From Vitis vinifera (taxonomy: Eukaryota; Streptophyta; Magnoliopsida; Vitales; Vitaceae), in contig NC_081820.1 of the NCBI RefSeq assembly GCF_030704535.1, positions 3,736,501 to 3,800,500 on the forward strand: 64,000 bases of DNA. The letters are read 5' to 3'. Below are positions 11,130-24,245 of the stretch, piece by piece. How positions within the stretch are numbered: position 1 is the first letter of the stretch; each line of letters starts with the position of its first letter. The notes under the pieces are model-generated. The model was given only the letters and a program-made list of their open reading frames with translations, did no database searches and was not told the DNA's origin. A program made the translations under genes and the position numbers.

Positions 11130-11640
11130 TGGGAAATGGCTAATGTTTATCGACTTCAATGACCTAAAGGATAATTTTCCACTTCCTCAATTCAATTAAG
11201 TTGTGGAATCATCAATATGGCACAAGATGCTCTTTTGTATGAGTACTTCAAATACAATCAAATATCCATGTATCCCCTAGATAAGGAGAATTGATAATGT
11301 ATTACTAACTATGAGATCTATTGTTATTGAGCTATATACATGTCATTTAGGTTAAAGAATGACAAAGCCAAATACTAAACACTCATCATAGAGATGTTTT
11401 AGGACAAGCTAGGGAACACTACAGAAGTCTACATCGATGATATGCTTGTCAAAAGTCCTAGTGAGAGTTAGCATTTTGATTAGCTAAGTGAAGAAATCCT
11501 ATGAATCATGCCTTTGAAGTGAAATTAGTGGGATTTTTGTTAACCGAATGGGGTATTGAGGTTCCCAAGAAAATTTGAGTTGTCCTCGAATTTACCTCTC
11601 TCAAATCAATGAAGGAGATGTTAAGCATTAAAGTCATCAT
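11130..11640 (+). pseudogene. Ty3/gypsy reverse-transcriptase remnant (copy 1)
   Basis: Conceptual translation on the plus strand, broken by stops and frameshifts, shows FIDFNDLK, a YNQI-like block, a SFRLKNDKA block (from PFGLKNAGA) and EVYIDDMLVKS. The last is the catalytic YxDD motif region of gypsy RT. Copies are at 38405-38985 and 46535-47075. The piece is only about 170 codons, without protease or integrase, so it is a relic. Confidence 0.8.
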
Positions 11641-11654
11641 ATATTGGTTAGGAG

Positions 11655-14250
11655 ACAAATGGGGGGGAGATTCCTTGTGTTATAAAAGGAGGCTTGAAAA
11701 GCTTCCATCCCTTTGTATGCTTTTATATTCTCTCCTAATTTAGAGGGAGGTTGTAATTTTATCTTCATAGTGGATATTTTATTCAGTCTTACCCTATGCA
11801 GCTTTTCATCATAATCAAGACGGTTTTAGCACATAAGTACTTATGCCTATTGTTTTATTTATTGTTTTATTTTCAAATTATTGTTGCAAGTTTCATTTCT
11901 TAAAAGGGGTATTAGAGCCAAGGTTAAGATAGTAAGTGGTTAGTTGTCTGATTAACACATGCATAGGAAAGTTCTATCAAAAGGGTGATAAAAGCCTAAG
12001 GAAAGAAGGTTTTTAAGTGAGACCATTGTGACCCCTCCAATTTCATGGGGACTTTCTTGATGTATTAATACATAGACACTTACTACTATTTTAGGTTACT
12101 GTTCATTGTAAAAGTGAAAAAAATGGCAATGAAATTTGAAATAGAGAAGTTCACTGGGAGCAATTTTAAGTTGTGGAAAATGAAAATAAAAGTTATCTTA
12201 AAAAAGCAAAATTACCTTGAAGCAATTGATGAAAGACTAGAAAGTGTTGAAGATAAAAGATGGGAACTTAGGATGTCATTTCAATAAGCTTGCATTTAGC
12301 AATAACAAATAATATATTGTCAAACATCCCAAAATTACAAATGATGAAAGAAACTTGGAATACTTTAACAAAACTATATGAAGCCTAGTCGTTGCACAAA
12401 AATATCTTCTTGAAAAGAAAACCCCACACTCTTCATATGTTAGAATCTACTTCGATGACTGAACACATCAACACCCTGAAGACTCTATTCTCTCAACTAT
12501 AAGCTATGGAGCATAACATAGAATAGAAGGAACTACTGAACTTCTACTCCAAAGTCTACTTGATTCATATGATCATCTCATCATAAATATGTCCAATGGT
12601 GCTTTGAAGACAATGTTCGTCTTTAATGATGTTGTGGTTATTGCACCTAAGAAAGAAAGTAAGCGCAAAAACAAGGAACACAAAATATCATCAAGAGAAC
12701 ATGGCTCAAACCAATGGGAGCTACAACCAAAATAGGTCAAAGTCCCAAGGTAAAAAAAAAAAAAAGAAAAAAAAAAAGCTACATGTTATCACTATGGAAA
12801 ATAAGGGCACGTGAAAAAAGAGTGGTGGCAGAGGGGTAGAGAGAAATATGAAAGGGAAAGGATTTGTCATCAAATACTCAAAGTTGTGTAACATGTACTT
12901 TGGATGAAAGAGAAACCTTATATAGCAAGGCAACAACCATTGTGGATGGCAAAAAAAGATTTGTTAAAGTTTTGTTAATTGACTCAATAACAACATGACA
13001 CATGAATTCTCATAGAAAAAGATTTCACCAATATGAACCTATCTCAAGAGGAATAATATACAAGGGCAATGATCTTGCCTTAGAGATTGTTGCATTAGCT
13101 CCATCAAAGAAAAGATGGATGATGGTGTGATTCGCACTATTATAGAGGTATGACATGTGAAGAGCTCAAAGAAGAATCGACTATCAATGGGACAATTTCA
13201 TTCACCCAATTAGTGTCTCTTTTAGCATTCACCCAATTACTCCGAACTCTATGTCTTTTAGTCTGTTTACTTTGTTCTTCTTCCTAAAGTTAAGAGTGGT
13301 AAACTCTCAAAAAGATCTACAATCTATGTTTTCTTAGGCTATGGTATAGGACAAGGTGTTATGAACTAACTTCTAAAAGATTTAGAATCTCTTTCTATGT
13401 CTCATTATGGAAAATATATACCTCACTACTGTTGTTTTGTGATTCCAATAATTTGTCTCCTAAGTTGTTCATTTTCTTGACCTAATCAATGAACCAAATG
13501 TAAAAATTAATCACCATCCATTGTCTTCAATTCCCTATCACCACAAAGAAGCTTCTAAATATGGCAAAATGCAATGGATGAAGAAATAGATGTATTGAAC
13601 GAGATTTGTACATGATGTGCTGTCATGATACCTCTTAGAAAATATGTAGTTGGTTGTAAATGGGTGTACAAAGTAAAATCGATCAAATGGGACCATTTGT
13701 AGAAGGCCAAGTTAGTGGAAAAGGGATTTATATATGAATATGGAATGGATTATGATGAAATCTTTTCTCTAGTTTCTAGAATGACATCTATTCATTGCTT
13801 ATTATTATGGCTTCATAAGAAGGTGGCAACTGTATCAAATAAATGTCAAAAATGCTTTTTTAAATGGTGACCAAAAAGAAGTCTATATGCAACATCTATC
13901 TAGAGTATGTTCCAATCAGGAAAATCAAGTTTGTAGATTGTATCATGCTCTATATGTGCTTAAGAAGGCATCGCATGCTTCTATGATTCTTTTTTTCTAT
14001 TATTATTATTATTATTTTATGCAAAGCCCTTATGTTTCAGTTTTATGCATTCAATGTAATCAAGGAATTTTGTTGTTGCTTCTCTACGTGCATGATATGG
14101 TGGTTACAAGAAATAATATAGATGGAATGAGAGATATCAATGTCATCTACACAAGTGTGATCAGGTATATTTGTGTTTGAAATGAATGTGATATATATCC
14201 CACATTCACGAAGAAAAGAAGTTTTTAACAATAGTGAACAATTCATTTAA
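11655..14250 (+). mobile_element. Degenerate Ty1/copia element: LTR end, gag, integrase, RT pieces (copy 1)
   Basis: An LTR-like stretch (about 11680-11905) ends before GGTATTAGAGCC, a degenerate initiator-tRNA PBS. From 12124 the plus strand encodes a gag start (KFEIEKFTGSNF, then EAIDERLE), broken by stops. A zinc-knuckle relic lies near 12776 after a poly-A slip. An integrase C-terminal FLGYGIGQG motif is near 13335, and RT motifs GCKWVYKVK and LVEKGFIYEYGMDYDE are near 13655-13765. No 3' LTR is seen; the element is truncated at about 14250. A near-identical copy is at 47085-49665. Confidence 0.8.
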
Positions 14251-14855
14251 TATGAATAGAATTAGAATTATGTGTGTACATACAAAGTGAGAATTATATA
14301 TATGTACACTGATGTAAATTAAGCGACCCTTAACTGCACCATGTTAAATGATAGATTAACCTCCTGACTTCAACTTTTATATTTAACACACAAATACATG
14401 TATCTTGGGACATGAGCGAAAACAAAAAAGAAAGTGAAAACAAAGAAGAGTTCATATGAACCATATCTATATATTCATTGCAATTTACACACTCGACTTG
14501 TAGCTTTTGAAAAGGAAGTTGGTAAAACTAACCATTGAGGGTCATATTTAGAACGTTAGAATGGGAAATTAATTTCAGTCTCATTTATATATTAGTGTGT
14601 TTGGATTAGCTTTCAGAAAAAGAATAGAAATAAAAGAAATTCATTGATATGGAAATCAAATATCACTTTCAGTAGAATTTTAATTCTTCTCATCTACATG
14701 CATTATGATTCCCTCCATTCTGGTCCTATTTCAATTCCTATTCCGACCACCCAAAGTCAAGGGAATCAAACAAGAAGATTGCTGTACATGCACAACGTGG
14801 TCATCATCATTCATCTGCAGGTTATGTACCAAATGTGTATCTTTGGTCATGTCTT
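14251..14855. other. 3' flank of pectinesterase gene 1
   Basis: It contains the probable 3' UTR of the minus-strand pectinesterase (immediately left of 14856). The rest has no recognised gene. Plus-strand frames at 14644-14914 are shadows of the last exon and its UTR. Confidence 0.5.
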
Positions 14856-16425
14856 TCAACGGAGTACAAGGCCTGGGGGAGGAAGCAACCACGTTGAAGC
14901 ATCAATGTAGTTGAGGGTGATGAAGGGTGTGGCTCCATTATCGTCTAGTTCCTTGCTGAATTTGGGTCGTTTGGATGTGTCTGCCGCTGGTCCCATACAC
15001 TTGTATTCTCCATAGAAAACCAATCTGTAAAGCCATGCACAGCACTATTAATCGACATGTATAACAACTCAAGGACATGAAAATTGAAGCGTTATCTATC
15101 TAATAAAACAAATGACTCACGTATCTCTCTTATGCACACATGTTACCAAGCATTCGAATTTCCTCACTTTACAAGGGGTTTTACCCTTGTTTTTTGGATG
15201 AATCTTCTCTCTTTCATCATGTTACATTAATATATGTCTGTTACAGAAAACAATAATGAAAGAGAAGGAGTAGTACTTACGAGTCACGTTCAGGTTGGTC
15301 GTTATCGGACCATCCTAAAGGACTGACAACAGAACTCATGAAGGTGTATGAAAACACCACCCTCGGTCTACTCATCCATGCCCGCCCTAAGAAAGTGTTG
15401 CCGCCAGTACCTGACAAGGTGCAGTGGACGAATGAATATCCATTGTCCTCCCATTCAAGGTTCCTTGCCTGCGCTGTGATCACTGAAAATCCGCCGTCTC
15501 CCTTGGTATGTAGCTCAGTGCTCTGCACCAAAACAACGTTTTCACCAACAGTTGGCACCCCATATATACTTGTGAAATTATATTGACTGCGTCTGCAGTG
15601 TCCAAAACTTACCAAATACAAAGATTTTCCACTTCCAAATATGTAGTCCACAGTGCCTTCAACGTAGCATTCATGGAAAAAATGCCTGCCCCTATCATCA
15701 CATAGGGTGTCCTGAAAACCGATCAGCCTGCAGTTGTAAAATGCGGCCTTATCGCCTGACACCCTCAGTGCCACCGCCTGGGCTCCCTTTCTTTTTCCGT
15801 CTGGTCTTGGGGACGAGTTCTGAAATTAATTAATTATCGCACCAATATACATATAATTAAACTTCACATTTTTGGCTAAGAAATTTTTTTTAAAAAAAGT
15901 GTCATTGCCATCCTAACATCTAATTACTTCACTCACAATGACAATTATGTTCACCGCCATGAAGTAATCCGACTCCACTATAAGCGTCGCGCTGTCCACT
16001 GTCCCGAACTTGGCTGCCGTCCCATCAAATGACAGCTTTGGCATGTCCTCTGGTGATCCGTAGAATGTTATAAAGGGCTTATTCCTATCGATCTTGATTT
16101 TCTCTTCATATACTCCGCCTCCAATCCATATAATTACACGTTGTGTATTACCGGCTGGAACACTATTGACTGCCGCCATCACCGTATTGAAGTTTCCTCC
16201 ACCGCTTTTACTCACCTTGATGATTTTTACGCTGTCCTCCGCCTCCACTAGGGCTGGATCCAGCGTCGTCCTCCGGAGCTTGTACTTCTGGATGCTATTT
16301 CTGAACCATGGAGCTAGTTGACTTTTATCGCTAGGGATTTGTGCATTATCATTGTCGGCAAGTACAGCCGATGATGAGAGGGGGACGAGGAGGAAGAAAG
16401 CAATGGATATCACTGTCATAGCCAT
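14856..16425 (-). CDS. Pectinesterase (pectin methylesterase), no PMEI pro-domain, intact
   Basis: De-esterifies cell-wall homogalacturonan, releasing methanol. Four exons (minus): 16425-15937, 15819-15613, 15522-15281, 15024-14856, all with GT-AG introns; the sum is 1107 nt, 368 aa plus stop. Residues 1-23 are a signal peptide. Catalytic features: GGGVYEE at 102-108, QAVAL from Q177, GFQDTL at 197-202 (Q199, D200), VDYIFG at 220-225 (D221), LGRAW at 277-281 (R279, W281); the C-terminus has YGEYKC and WLLPPP. Length and the GDKAAFYNC and CDDRGRHFF blocks match group 2 enzymes such as pollen PPME1. I chose M at 16425 over an upstream in-frame ATG at 16482, because only the former gives a signal peptide at the N-terminus. 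Intron 2 (15523-15612) is 90 nt, in frame and free of stops. The 5' part is the source of the inverted repeats at 34755-35823 and 42872-43705. Confidence 0.88.
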
Positions 16426-16855
16426 TCTTGACTTGAGTGTGTACGGAATAAGGTTAGGGAGTCGAGAGAGTAGAGGGTGCAATTAATCCTTGCGTTTGAA
16501 TTAATATGCAATGATATTATAAGGAAGGCGATAGTACTGCAATTTATAGAGGCACGCCATCCTTCTGCTATAATAGAGTGGAGGTCAATCTTAACCATTT
16601 CTTTCCCTCAAAACTATAATATGTTCGAAGCTCAATCCTTACCATTAAAATATAACAATTAATACTAATTTTTCAATATTCCACGGTTCTGATTTTGAAT
16701 TTATCTTAAATTCCTAACTACAAAGTGATAAGATAGATCCCAAAATTTGTTTATCCACTCTACAAATTGGTTGATAGCCACCCGATTTCAACTTATGGAT
16801 ATTAGTTTTAAATTAGAACTACTTTTAATAATCGTCCAATATATTAAAAATAAAA
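16426..16855 (-). promoter_or_regulatory. Pectinesterase 1 promoter and 5' UTR
   Basis: A minus-strand TATA box TATAAA is at 16548-16543, about 120 bp before the ATG. The whole stretch is what was copied, with about 140 bp of coding sequence, into both arms of the two inverted repeats. Similarity to the arms stops near 16855 and resumes weakly from about 17035. Confidence 0.65.
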
Positions 16856-17778
16856 TATCGAATAAATGTCGTGCTTGATTTAATAATAGTGAAATTTAAT
16901 TAATAAGAGATGCATATCTAAAAAAACAAAAAAAAAAAAAAATCATTTATTTCACAACAATAAATAAGGGAAGAAAATCCTCTTCCTACATAAGTTTGTA
17001 TGTGTCACACATCAGTTAATTTCCTACAATTTTTCAAAATCAACAACTTCAATGTCACTTTCCATTATAATTTGATTTCATAGCATATGTATGAAAATTA
17101 AGCTCATTAAATGTTACAACAGACAAAGCTTGCAAATGAAGATAAAAAGGTACAAATACTGCAAAATATATAAAATGCTCACATGATTAATGCTTTGAGT
17201 TGTAAACTTAAACAGATTCAGACAAAATTCAGATAAACATTAAATACACATTGAAGCTCTCTGTGATATAACAATACACAACAATAAACAAAATTCATGC
17301 TTAATTTTAATTTCACATAATTAATAATTATATACTATCTAACTAAACATTTATGTTATCTTTGAGCATACTTAACATATCAAATCGAGTATATTAATTA
17401 ACCACAATCACATTCATCGATTATTAAATCAACTAATCAATCTTTGGGTGATCCTTAAGTATTTTATACCTAAAGAACATCAATATGCCCATAATAAAAG
17501 AAAATGTATCTCATCATGTCATTTCAGTTATAAGCATGACATAATTATGGGTATGTAATTGAATTTATTCAATTTGATATGCATGAGACATCCCATTTGA
17601 TCACTTTGGTTAATACAAACAAATATGATATGAGTTTTAAATTAATTAAAATTTTAAGTCATGCTAAGTTTTCATATCACCATTGTCTAAAATGAAACAT
17701 ACCAAATTAATAAATTACACATCACAATATATCTCATGGTATACTAATTTTCTTTCAAATCAATTTCTTAGATCTATA

Positions 17779-17817
<39 letters not shown>

Positions 17818-17879
17818 TATAACAAGCAAACCAAAAATTGCACAGCCCGTTATGTTCATCTCATGAAACAAGGATATCA
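16856..17879. other. Non-coding spacer with (TA)n at 17780-17814
   Basis: AT-rich sequence upstream of pectinesterase 1. Part (17035-17115) is also present beyond the minus arms of the hairpins. The (TA)n is longer in the copy at 53188-53244. I see no gene. Confidence 0.6.
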
Positions 17880-18350
17880 CAAAATTTTAGCCTAAGAGAA
17901 ATAAAGTCCATAAGTTGTTAATCCATAAGCCTAATAGTGTAGCATTCATCACAAGTCAAACATGTAATAAGAATGTAAAGTCATGACTACCTAATAGTCT
18001 TAGGTCATGACTCACCATAGGTCTTGTATAATATGTAACCATACACATTAGTGCACTCACTATTTGAAATTCATTCCAATGACTAAGACCAATCATCCCT
18101 CCAATTAGAAAATAGTACATTACAATGTCAAATGGATTGCTACATGCATGAATTGGTTGTGAACTAATATCATTGACCTTTAAGGAATCCATGATTCGGA
18201 TTTTATATGCAACTTTTGATACACCCAAGTCATATACAATGCAAAAGATGTCAACTAGGATGGTCCTAAAGTGTAATGCATAGAACAAATAAATAGAATG
18301 GGAAACTAAAATCTTATTAAATAAATAATAAATCCATAAATGTTACATCA
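17880..18350 (-). repeat. Inverted, diverged member of the LTR-like dispersed repeat
   Basis: Reverse-complemented, it resembles the 5760-6350 repeat (GTGCACTAA...GGTTACA...CAAGACCTATGGTGAGTCATGAC...AGGTAGTCATGA). The 110-codon minus frame at 17956-18288 falls inside and has no family signature, so I take it as non-coding. Confidence 0.5.
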
Positions 18351-20670
18351 TGTCATGCTTTTAAAAGTTTTATTTTTGACAGTTAGCATTCCTTTTAGTG
18401 TTCATTTCAAGCTTAGCAAGAAATATTGTCCTACATCAAATGAAGAGAAAAAGAAGATGGAAAGTATTCCTTATTCCTCACCTTTGGGGAATTAAGCATA
18501 TGTCATGGTATCCACAAGGCCAAATACAACTCATGCAGTTGGAGTTGTGAGTAGGTTCTTATCTAATCCAGTAAAGATTCTTGCCTGATGTGGTTGGAGT
18601 AGTATTCCTTATTTCTCTTCATTATACATTCTGTAGTGTAGCAGATAAACAAAGTCATCTCCCGATTATCTATAGTGTATTTTTGTGAACATGAACTTCA
18701 AGATGCTTGAAGTAATAAAATAGGAAAATCTTACACAACCTATATATGAATGTGGAATAATATTATATATAGAAATACATCTAGTGTTAAGAAAACTAGA
18801 GAAAACTGGAAACGATCTTTAAACTTAGAAAGTATAGTAGCATCTTTTGGAAATCAACAAGAAATATACAAACTTTGTAAAAGCTTACTTAGAGGACCAA
18901 TTTTATAGTTTTTTAGAAACATGTAACTAGAAAACAATAGTTACTTTCAAAAAAGTGAGAACTAATTTTACCATAACTTTATTTATGAATTTAATCAATC
19001 TATACTATCTAAGAACAACTAAAAAAAGTATAAATAAATACCTAATCTACCTTTATGAATTAGAACAACTAAAATTGTATAATTTATCTTATATAAATGA
19101 ATATGAACAAAAACGATTTAATTTAGAGTTTTTTTGTTGCTAACATGATGTTTATAAACAATTAAAGATTAATTCTTATATTTTTAACTACTAGGTCTTG
19201 ATAAGTGGTAAGATGAATATTTTTAAAAAGATATTATTTATATTTTTTTAATTTACAATTGTCGATAAACTTTTATTTCATATATTTTAGGGGTAAAATA
19301 TTTTTTTTTAATTTGTTGTTCCAATAACCTAGCTTATATTAGAACTATTTGTTTATTGTTGTGTACACATAATACATAAGTAAAATGCATCAAATGTATA
19401 AAACATGCAAATGATAGTAGCCCTTATGATGAGAAACTATTTCATCACTATGAACTCCATTACTTAGTTGACCTAATCTTTTCATGGTTCGTGAAATCCA
19501 TTCCTCAGTTGCAAGCTCCACCACTGAAATCCCCTCATCCATTTTAGGAGCCCTAAACAGAATCTATAGATGATCATCATTGAAAAGGATATAGTATTGA
19601 CTACTAACGTTGATGTATGTCACCAGTAAGTCTCTTATCTCATTATTTTTTTGGTTTTCATGGTTTAATAAGGGTTTTTCTAATTGTGTTTGTTAATTTT
19701 TATGGGTATTCTAAAGAATAGGATTCACAACTTAAATTTTGTGGGTATTAAATTTAAAGGTAAATCCCATTGTACAAATTTAGATATTAGCTATATAGGA
19801 AGGTCTGAAAACACGAAGAGTTGTGATAACAAATGAATGAAGGGGGTCATGGAGATTTGGCATTGGATGAGGAGGATTTTGGATTTGAATAGAGGTTTAA
19901 CCATTCGGCAACTTGGAAACCTAGATTAGGAAATAGGATGGCAATAAAAATTGTTAACACAAAAAACGTCCCTGTAGTATAATTTGTTGAAGACTTTATA
20001 TGCCTCCTAGAGTTTAGTGATCCATCCTATATCTTTGACTACTTTTGAGTTTGATTTGACATCAAGCCTATCCTTTTATACTAAATGTTTAAAGCAAATA
20101 TATTCGGTGCAAATAAATTATACGTATAAGATAATTTTTTTATTTGCATGAAAGTGGATAAAGTTTGCAAGCAATTAATGTACTATACATGCTAATACTA
20201 ACTGATCGATTTATAATGATTCTGATTACATTGATTGAAGGTGAATTTTCTTTCACGTGATTTCTATTGATTAGTGATGTTTTGATTATGTTGACTTGTA
20301 GGTAATGTGCTTAGTTTCTCTATTAAAGGAGAGGACTGAAGCCATTCCTAATGGGTTTGCAAGAGAGCCATAATAAAGGGGCAACATAGAGGAAACAAAA
20401 TTGACTCAACTTCAAGTGATCAATCACACGTTCATGCATAGCACTCAAGTTCATCAAGGAAAAGACCTATGACTTTACGATTTCACAGTTTTTTTTTTTT
20501 TTAGAATAATAATAAAAGAGGAAAGGATGCCTTGAATTTTACTTTCACCTTTTCCTATTTTTCATCTTTCATGTACATTCGATATGAATATGAAAACAGT
20601 GGCAAGTTTCAAACCAAATGTGGCAAAAATTAGCTGCTATGTTAAAGTCATCCGCAATGATTAACATATC
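18351..20670. other. Duplicated sequence without recognisable gene
   Basis: Pairs with 53801-56113 at high similarity, with scattered substitutions and small indels. No ORF over 65 codons and no family motif was found. It is probably degraded retroelement material. Confidence 0.5.
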
Positions 20671-20879
20671 TATAGACTCTCCATTTTGTCCTCCTAGCAC
20701 ATGTCCTATTAGGAATTTGTTTCGTATTTTACAGCAATTCCCTAGTGGCCCATTACTACTCGTGTAGTCTATATTTTATAAGCCACCTTGGGGACTTTGG
20801 TTGAGGGATCTATCTAACCTCGTTGTGACCCTTGGTAGCCTTAATTTAGACTTAGGCTCACTTAGATACTCTCAGCACC

Positions 20880-21125
20880 ACCTTAGGCCCATTTAGGCAC
20901 CCTAGGCCCATTTAGGCACCTTAGGTCCATTTAGGCACCCTTGGCCCACTTAGGCAACTTAGGCCTATTTAGGCACCCTAGGCCCATTTAGGCACCTTGG
21001 GCCCATTTAGGCACCTTATGCCCATTTAGGCACCTTAAGCCCATTTAGGCACCCAAGCCCATTTAGGCACTCTAGGCCCATTTAGTTACCTTAGGCCCAT
21101 TTAGTCACCCTAGGCCCATTTACAT
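20880..21125. repeat. 19-bp minisatellite, about 13 units
   Basis: Consensus TTAGGCCCATTTAGGCACC, with unit-to-unit changes mostly in the first six bases. The homologous array at 56325-56490 has about nine units, and a badly decayed one is at about 61160-61260. Confidence 0.9.
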
Positions 21126-21964
21126 CATTTTTTGCATGAATGCAGGGTTGCATGGCTTCATGGCTCACGTTTTTTGCATGGTTCGCATGACTTTCCTTTT
21201 TATTATTATCTATTTACCCATTTTGTATATTACTTTGTGTATTTTTTTTTTTTATCATTTCATAAAACACTTTTATTCAATCAAATAATTTCGTAAAATA
21301 CTTTTATTTACTTCAATCTAATAATTGTATAATATATATATATATATATATATAGATTTTCAATCTAATAAATTTTACTCATTTTCTAAAACACGTTTTT
21401 TATTTTATTTTTAACCTATTAACTTTGGAATTTTGCAGGGAGATTTATCAATGGAGAGTTTGGCTTCTTTAGGAAAGGAAACTTGGAGCTGTGATTGGAG
21501 AGATATTTAGTCCATGTTTTAAAAAATAAAAAATAAAAAGTGGAAAGAGGGCCCACTTGAAATGGTAAGTTACAAAGCTACATGGAATGTGAAAAATGAG
21601 AGATTTATTGTGTGTTTGAAAAAAAAAAAAAAAAGATGCATAGAATGTGAAAATGAGAGGTTTATTGTGTATGTGGACAGGATGAAGGTTGTGTTCAAGA
21701 AGAAGTGATTGAAAAAAAAAAATTAAAAAGAAAGAAAGGAAAGGAGCAGAGGGGCTGTTGTTCCTTCCATTACTGTGGCTGGAGAGAGGAGTTGAATGGG
21801 AGGATTGATAAGAGATTAAAAAAGGACAAAAGGAAAATTGGAGGGTGATGGGAGGAGAGGAAGGAAATCTTTTATGCCATTTTTTTACATCACCGGGCTG
21901 CAGAGAAGAAGGAAAAATGGATAGAGAACAGATTAAGAAAGAGAGAGGAAATAAGAGAAGAGAG

Positions 21965-22305
21965 GAACACCATTGAGAAAGGATCACCAGGTTGCTGCTG
22001 ATTTTTCAGGATCACCGGGTTGCTATTGATTTTTTTCATCACTAGGCTGCCATTTTGAGATTAAGGAAGAGGGAGGAAAGAAGAGAAGAGGGGAGCACCA
22101 TTGAGAAGAGATCATCGGACTGCTGCTGATTTTTCAGGATCACCGGGCTGCTGCTCATTTTTTTTCATCACTAGGATGTTGTTTTGAGATTAAGAAAGAG
22201 AGAGGAAAGAAGAGGAGAGGGGAGCACCATTGAGAAGGGATCACCGTTTTATCACCAGGTTACTGCTGATTTTTTTTCATCACTAGGCTGTCATTTTGGG
22301 GGGGA
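21965..22305. repeat. About 125-bp tandem repeat, three units
   Basis: Units start with GAGAAGGGATCACCGG-like sequence near 21977, 22100 and 22232, and contain CTGCTGCTGATTTTT, CATCACTAGGCTGCC and an AG-rich tail. The array at 58680-59150 has four units. Confidence 0.85.
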
Positions 22306-24245
22306 TAGAGGATCAAGAGAGAGGCACCATTTTTTTTGGAAAAGGAAGGCCAATATAGGTTTAGATTTTGGTGAGGCTTTCTCGGTATTTTCATAAGAAG
22401 ATTCAGCAGGTTTTTTTTTTTTTTTTTTTTTTTTTTGTGGGAGATGAACGCCATTTGGAAAAGGGACATGCTGGTGATTTTGAGGAGGCGTTCTTGAAGT
22501 TTTTGAAGAAAAAGATTCAGAATGTTTTGGGATATTGGTAATGTGTTTCCAAAAGCTTTCGGACTACGGCACAACTTTGTGAGGAATTGAAGGCAAGACT
22601 TTGAGAGAGATGATTTTTTTTTTTGTGGAGACTTCCATGAATACAATTAGATCATTGAAATTTGATTTAACCGTGTATCGTTATTTTTTTTATTGAAACC
22701 ACCAGCAGAACGTGGAGTGGGGGAATATTAGCACGCACTCCCAGGAGTTTTGGGAGTAGCATAGCCATTTTGGGAGGACAATTCTAATGGTGCAAAATTT
22801 TTCAAAAAACTTTTTTTCTCCTTTGCTGCCAGTTTTCATGCCCACTGACCCTTTAGTGTTAAAATTCGGTACAACAACTTTAGAATGTTTTTTAAAAATT
22901 TCCAAAGCTTGTATGACTTTCCTCACTTCTTGAACTTGAATTTAAAGTTTCGTTTGAGTTAGAAAGCAATCCTGGAACATAAAATATAAGCAAGTCTTTA
23001 GAGGGGCTCCATTTTCATCCTGTTCTAGACATTTGAGAACTTTTTGCAAAAATAAAATACCAGACGACTTTTTACATTTAATTCAATATTTTTACTCAAT
23101 TCTAGGCTTTTTTAAATTGATGGTAGACACATAAAATATTAAAAAAAAATATTCCTTTTTAAGGGAGACATGATTTTTCAAAGTCGTCCCTACTGCACAT
23201 GCTGAATTCTAGACATCTGATTAGCTTGAGTGTTTTAAAAATATTTTTGAGTACTATCCAACCTTAAATTCATTTTTTATGTGATATAGACATTTTAAAA
23301 TATGTGTGTGATTTTTTATATGATTTTATGTGATCGTTTTTTAGTTTTAAAATTTTCATTTATGCATGTTAGTTTTTCTTATCTAATCTAGACTTTGTAA
23401 AACCTTTAGATGTCTTTGCTGCAATCTGTCTTTTGAATGAGAGTTTGGCCTTCAATATGTTGATCTAGATGGGTAGGAGTTGTTGCTTGAAATTTTTCCT
23501 AATTAAATTCCACTATAATCCATTTTTTAGAATTTTTTTTTTTTTTGATGCTCCCTTTGCTAATTGGATGCTGATGATCTTGTACATTACTTGAATTGGT
23601 TATTTAGTTTTTTGAGTCATTTGACTTACCTTGGCTCAATTTTGGCTTTGGTACTGTGTATTAGACATAATGAATATGTTACATAATTCATACTTGTCCT
23701 AACCCTTCTAACATTTTTGGAGGAATCTTATAAACTATGCATGTTATCCAGGTACGCTCTCTATCACTTACTTTTTCAGAATTTTATGAACATGCATGTT
23801 GTTGTAAGCCATATCCATGTCTGATTCTATCCTTGGGTGCTTAGATGCATGTTAGATTTGTTTGGACAAAATACATGTTGTGTATGATATTTATATGCTA
23901 ACTTTGATGTTCTATGATAACGCTTAAGAAATGGTCTAGGTACGCATCTTAACTCTTCTTTATGAGTATGATTCGTTTTTCTTGTTTGGCATGCTAGTTT
24001 TGAAGTCACCTTAGCCTACCTAGGTACCCTCAATTAATCAATTGATTGCCACATTTCCTTCAACTTAGTCAATAGAGACTTTTGTAGGGCTTAGAGGGGT
24101 GCTATCTCTTAGAGGTACCTTCCCAATAGGTAACCTAATCTCCAGACCTAGACTCGAGTTTTCGAGACATGCTTTTCCAAAAATGTGGAGTTATTTTTTT
24201 TAGAGTTTTATTTCTTGTTTTATTTTCCCTTTAAAATAAAATAAG

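Larger units (their letters stand above)
20671..24245 (+). mobile_element. Long gypsy-type LTR, near-complete (copy 2 of alpha at its end)
   Basis: Starts TATAGACTCTCC (intact form TGTAGACCCTCC at 56114) and ends before the PBS-like TGGCGACTC at 24246. Inside, in order: a 19-bp minisatellite, one 0.4 kb exon-like module, three units of a ~125-bp repeat, and the alpha tail from 23214. Length about 3.6 kb fits the very long LTRs of Tat/Ogre-like gypsy elements. Family placement is inference. Frames at 21469-22926 lie in tandem repeats and poly-A tracts and are not genes. Confidence 0.6.

Noticed and set aside
15338..15586. Plus-strand frame of 82 codons (also 50753-51001)
   Set aside because: It is the antisense shadow of pectinesterase exon 3 and intron 2.
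16425..16482. Upstream in-frame ATG of pectinesterase 1 (MHPLLSRLPNL start)
   Set aside because: It would bury the signal peptide behind 19 residues; the ATG at 16425 gives a normal secretory N-terminus.
17956..18288. 110-codon minus frame (also 53386-53721)
   Set aside because: It sits in an inverted LTR-like repeat, has no signal or domain, and similarity to the non-coding repeat explains its presence in both copies.
20880..21125. Regular short repeats resembling an array
   Set aside because: Direct 19-bp units without spacers in a plant LTR are a minisatellite, not CRISPR.
21469..22926. Minus and plus frames of 60-172 codons
   Set aside because: They lie in the long LTR over AG-rich tandem repeats and poly-A/T tracts. 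Composition explains the open frames, and there are no domain motifs.
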